Shown piece by piece: positions 59,530 through 64,000 of a DNA stretch of 64,000 bases. The stretch covers positions 5,517,814-5,581,813 of the forward strand of contig NC_034420.1 in NCBI RefSeq assembly GCF_002078875.1, written 5' to 3'. The position numbers were made by a program, and so were the translations under genes. The notes under the pieces were generated by a model that saw nothing but the letters and a program-made list of their open reading frames with translations, was not told the DNA's origin and ran no database searches. Origin of the DNA: Numida meleagris (lineage: Eukaryota > Chordata > Aves > Galliformes > Numididae). Numbering within the stretch: the stretch's first letter is position 1; each line of letters opens with the position of its first letter.

Positions 59530-60203
59530 ACTTGGGGATCGTTGTGGATGTAAAGCTTGACATGAGCCAGCAGTGAGCATTTGCAGCCCAGAAGGCCAAC
59601 TGTATCCTGGGCTTCATGAAAAGAGGGGTGGCCAGAGGGAGAGAGAGGGATTGCCTCCTCTACTCTGTCCTCAAGAGGCCCCATCTGGAGTACTGCATCC
59701 AGGTCTGGGGGTCCAACACAAGAAGGTCACAGAGCTGTTGAGTGGGTCCAGAAGAGGCCATGAGCATGCTCAGATGGCTGGAGCACCTCTCTTATAAAGA
59801 CAGGCTGAGGGAACTGAGCTTGTTTGATCTGGAGAAGAGAAGGCTCTGGGAAGACTTCACTGAGGCCTTCCAGTACTTAAAAGGAGCTCATAATAAGGAG
59901 TGAGAGCAACATTTTACACCAGCAGATACTGATAGGACAGGGAAGAACAGCTTTAAACTAAAAGAAGGAAGATTTAGGTTAGATGTTAAGGGGAAATTCT
60001 TTAGTCAGAGAGTGGCGAGGCACTGGCACAGGCTGCCCCAGGAAGTTGTGGATGCCCCATCCCTGGAGGCACTCAAGACCAGGCTGGATGGGTTGCTGGG
60101 CAGCCTGAGCTGCTGGGTAGCAATCCTGCCCGTGGCAGAGGTTGGAACTAGATGATCTTTAAGACCCCTTCCAACCCAAGCCATTCTATGACTCCATGAA
60201 AAT
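59530..60203 (+). mobile_element. CR1 LINE, 5'-truncated, distinct subfamily
   Basis: A plus-strand CR1 of about 675 bp. It starts at LGIVVDVKLDMSQQ (the DLGVLVD.KL.MS.Q block), continues through a region encoding the usual YCIQVWG-type block, LSYKDRLRELSLF, LEKRRLW and FRLDVKGKFF in shifting frames, and ends with GGTTGGAACTAGATGATC, CTTCCAACCC and CCATTCTATGACTCCATGA. The TGA directly after the SQQ codons (59574-59576) and several frameshifts show it is inactive. Its 3' end differs from the copies at 24296 and 54930, marking a separate subfamily. Confidence 0.93.
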
Positions 60204-62331
60204 CTAGGATCAACAAAATTACCCCAGATCTACTGGCCTAACTTACTCATAGTCAATTAATTATTTCCATGACAAAAATATATTTTTGCCCATCATTTTA
60301 ATGTTATGATAAGCACACTTGGTAATGCTATCTTTAGTAGAAAGGATACCAGGAAGTCTGTCTGAAAACTTCAAACAGTATTTGCACTTACTGTGAAAAA
60401 CTTAAATCTACAATTTTCTTCCACATTAAAAAGTCCAGCTGCTTAAAGGAAATGTATTTTTAGCTTTATCTCAAGAAAGGGCAACTGAGCAGTTTCCAAC
60501 TGCAGCATAAACTTTACATAAAAATTATTCTACATCTGAGTGTTAATCAAACATCAGTTGTATATGATCAGAGGACATTATGAGGGCTTGTCTCTATAGA
60601 AATTGATATCAATTTTGTCATCTTCAAGCCACGGTTATATATTGTCCTGTGTGCCTACAGCAGTGTTTGATGCACTGATCACCATATTTCTGCTCTTATA
60701 CCACAAATGACCAAGAACTAAAAATATACTGTGAAGGCCTCTTTCTTCATGCAGATCAGTAAACTTATTGCAGTTTTCATTCGTACAGATCTCTGCAGTT
60801 GCTGTATAGATAAGCAGCATCCACAGAGTTTTCATACTAAAAACAAGACTCTTTCAGAGTTCCTAAATATTAGTTAAAATCATGCATCTGTTTCACACAT
60901 TCTGAACATCAAGGCACAAATGCATCTTCGTTACAAATATCCAGGTAGAGTGCCTATGCTAATTCTCATGCAAGAGCTGTAGCTTGAATAAGGGCACAGA
61001 AGGTATTTCAGAGCAATTCTTTATTACATGCAAACAGAAAATTGAAGTACGGTCAGTAATTCTGACAAACTTCGGATTTTTGAAAGTCTCACAAAGTCAT
61101 TATCTTATTTTGAAAGTCCAGTCTTAAAGTACCATTTCTGTTTTTTGGCGAATTCCAATTTATCTCAGCAAAGAATATAATCAGGGAGTTACATTTGATC
61201 TGCTTTACTCAGAACAAAGGTACCCATCTCTCAATATCCTACTGCAGGGGCAAGAGAGGCTGGAACAGGAACAGAGATTTTAGGCAATAGATCTGTATCT
61301 CGGGCAGTGGACAAACATCAAGGACTACACTGCTATGCACTTGCACTTTCTGCTGTCATTGTCCCGTCATCCTTTTTCTAAATCCTTTAGCAAGAGCTAT
61401 CTTGTATGTATTTATACACTACTACTTCTGTCATTGATTTTCCATATCTACTACAGAATACCAGATGACATTAACAAGATGTAGAGTCTGACATTATTTA
61501 TTTTAGATACACCATAATAAAAGGAAGCGTACTGTATGTCTCCCTGGCCCCTATCAATGAGTTTAACATTCAGAGAACTACGCTTAACATAATATCCTTA
61601 GCTCAGTATCTGGGATACCAGAAAAGTAAAATAAAAACAATAATAATCTGTTCCAATTGCCTTCTACTTTTACTATTAATCAGAACCTATAGCCTGCGTT
61701 CCAAGTAAGAATGTTAAAATATTTCCCTGACCTTAAAGAGCAGCTAAATGAATCAACTAATATATTCTCATCTTCAAACTGTCAAAAGATATGGATTTCC
61801 CCTTATAAAATTAGTACTTCAAGAAACAGATTTTGATCTCCATTTTACTGGTTTTATACTGATATTAGTGCATTAGGCTCAGAAGAGTTATTCCAGTTTA
61901 ACAAAACCGTGAGATCAGAATCTCTTCTTCAGTCTTCTGCAGATGTGACAGGAAGTAAAAAGTGTACCTGCCTGGACCAAGCCTGAGGCTAATTCTTCTT
62001 CACTGCAAAGAAATACCATGCTGTATCCAAAGTGTCTCAGCTGTCTGGACTATAACACTGCCAGCAAAGGCTTCTGTAAACACCAAAGTCTTGTACATAA
62101 AAGCCATAATCACAGTCCCAGAGGGAGAGGGTTGACTTCTGCTAGCATTTGATGTTTGACAGAGTAAGAGGGGTTAACTGAGGTCAACTGGAGGAAGCAT
62201 GTGGTGGACTTGAGGGTTGAGCAGATAACTGTTTGGGATAGACTTCATGCTGACTGTGAGATAACCATCGGTAGCGATCGATAAGCAAAAGCAAAACTGC
62301 AAGAGTTAAGAAATCATACAGCAGAAGCTTT

Positions 62332-62357
62332 AAAAAAAAAAATCAATTTTTTTTTTT
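62332..62357. repeat. A11-TCAA-T11 palindrome
   Basis: Eleven A residues, the four bases TCAA and eleven T residues form a perfect inverted repeat able to fold into an A/T hairpin. It may reflect two independent homopolymers or a slippage-inversion event. No element is visible on either side. Confidence 0.8.
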
Positions 62358-63326
62358 CTCCCATCCAACAAACTACTAGCAAGATTATATTTGGGTCAAT
62401 GTCACTCAGACTTTTCAAATCACTATGGTTTCTCAGACCTTCTGTTATACCTATTGCTCCTATGGTCTCATGTCCTCCCTAAAAATGAGGAAAGTTAACA
62501 AACCAGAACCAAGTGTAACTCAGTTTTCCTCTCCTGTAGCACAAGTTTCACACCACCCTTCACACAGGACCCTGACTCTGAAAGTGTTTTGAAGTTTAAG
62601 TCCATTTTTATATAGACAAGACTGCAGAACAAATATGCTTTTTTCTTTGACTTTGTCATTGAGATTGTTACTGGAACAAATTGGCCACTCTCATACTATC
62701 AAATTAGGTAGTTATAATACAAATTGACAATGTGATGTGTCTTGGGAAGAGAAAGTGGTTAGGTCAAATGAGTATTCTGTTTTCAGAACTCATACTAATA
62801 TAATGTGAAACTTCTACAAACTTAATCTTATATTCTGTAGTTTCCCATTTAGTTCACCCTTCATGTGGTTTAGTAAATCTAAACAAAAAAACATTGATAA
62901 GTTATTAGAATTATGGATCATGGAAGACTACAGAAAAGTAAAACAAGCTGAAAAATATCATGGCTATGGTGTTCTCCACAATTTCTACATTTAATTCATG
63001 AGAAAAAGAGGGAGAAAATAAGTGCAATTTCAAAAGCACTTTTTTTTTTCCCACCACAACAATCAAAAACATTCGTCATTAAATCTAAGGCTGATAGCCA
63101 CGTTCACACTGGAATTTCCATCCTATAAATTAAGCACCTAATCCAGCTGAAATTTGTGTGAGTCCCTATGGAATAGAAGGGGATTTAACCCATGCTATGC
63201 CTGAAGAACATGTATGGATACAGAAAGGTCCCCCATTGATGAGAGACACATTGGTCTCGAAACTTAGAGCTGGAGGCACTGTGACTCATGGCACAGCCCT
63301 ACCAAGATTACAACTGCAGTTGAGAC

Positions 63327-63341
63327 TTTTTTTTTTTTTTT
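63327..63341. repeat. T15 homopolymer
   Basis: About fifteen T residues, ending a weak open frame. Read on the minus strand it would be a poly-A tract, but no retrocopy is recognisable next to it. Confidence 0.8.
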
Positions 63342-64000
63342 ACTGAATTTTGTTCTACATTAGGGGGGCATTACAGAGTTCAGAATGCACTTTGTAGTAA
63401 GACAGCTCCTTCAGACAATACCAGTATGAAAGGAGAGCATTCTGTCAGTAAGCCAGAGCTTTGCTGTGCTAAGTGGATTACACAAACCAAGATAGTTTTA
63501 TTCCAGAACCAACTAAACAAAGAAGCCCTAAAACTTCCTCCCTGGTGCTCGTGCTCAGTATACGTTACCTAATCATTTATCATAAAGCTTGCAGATGTCA
63601 TCTGTTCAAGCATTAGGAACAGAAAAAAAAGAAAAACAAAGAAATAAACACCAACATTTTTTCCTTTTCTCTGACTTTCATTCAGATGAAATGAGAAATA
63701 CTTCTAAATCCTCTCAACTACAGTAGTTTTATCCTACATAGAATAAACTTAAAAGAGTTTGCAGACATCATTTTTTAGTGAAAATACAGTCAAAAAAATT
63801 TTACATGCTGCATATAAATAACAACTCTCTTTACCAGATACTCATTTATCTTTTGCTTGCTTCCCAGCTGCTATCCAGAGCTCCTGACTCACGATTTGTG
63901 GAATACCAGTTATTCATCTGATAGTGCATAAATACATCCTCTCAGGTACTATGTTATATAAATGGTGTCTTTCTGTAAATTACATGTAACAAAAAATCCT

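Larger units (their letters stand above)
60204..64000. other. Unique AT-rich noncoding DNA
   Basis: About 3.8 kb without a supportable gene. It contains the poly-A/poly-T palindrome at 62332-62357, T15 at about 63327-63341 and an A-rich run at 63624-63650. The 62-codon frame at 63158-63346 ends in a poly-phenylalanine stretch encoded by the T run, a sign of chance translation. Confidence 0.55.

Noticed and set aside
59181..59576. A 131-codon plus-strand frame as a gene or fusion
   Set aside because: It runs from unique AT-rich DNA into the start of a CR1 and stops there; the two parts have no common origin.
1..64000. CRISPR arrays, operons, prophage or other prokaryotic systems
   Set aside because: No regularly spaced direct repeats and no dense tandem coding frames; the CR1 copies place the window in a bird genome.

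Overview
This window looks like an AT-rich, gene-poor stretch of a bird nuclear genome. The main evidence is a set of 5'-truncated CR1 LINE retrotransposons with typical avian 3' ends (TCATAGAATC-type octamer repeats) and no Alu, L1 or other mammalian repeats. The subfamilies resemble those of landfowl (chicken, turkey, quail), but that species guess rests on memory of CR1 consensus sequences and is only an inference. I find no complete protein-coding gene, no rRNA or tRNA gene, no CRISPR array and nothing prokaryotic. The longest clearly meaningful reading frame (24389-25264, minus, 291 codons) is the C-terminal part of a CR1 reverse transcriptase.

Layout. 1-10841: mostly unique AT-rich sequence with short simple repeats, one GC-richer patch (about 1215-1480) and one possible conserved noncoding block (about 7900-8110). 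10842-11897: a minus-strand CR1 split by a plus-strand CR1. 11898-24295: unique DNA, a GC-richer patch (13390-13860), a possible minus-strand LTR relic (about 16380-17030) and a double inverted repeat (21521-21590). 24296-25345: the best preserved CR1. 25346-43385: unique DNA with two GC-richer patches (about 26020-26370 and 33391-33760), enhancer-like blocks near 28160-28310, 28730-28890 and 32030-32200, and an exon-like segment at 36619-36705. 43386-43628: a second nested CR1 pair. 43629-54929: unique DNA with three more exon-like segments (46973-47068, 49775-49870, 51339-51422) and a GC-richer patch (about 52380-53040). 54930-60203: three CR1 copies of different age, one of them very old (about 57236-58075). 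60204-64000: unique AT-rich sequence.

The window reads as an intergenic desert or the inside of a very large intron. Its most secure content is a layered record of CR1 activity: at least four sequence classes and two cases where one CR1 landed in the opposite orientation inside the 3' part of another. The exon-like and enhancer-like segments are only candidates. Splice-site look-alikes and open frames of 28-40 codons are expected by chance in 64 kb, and I could not compare with other genomes or with RNA data. I saw no convincing new system.
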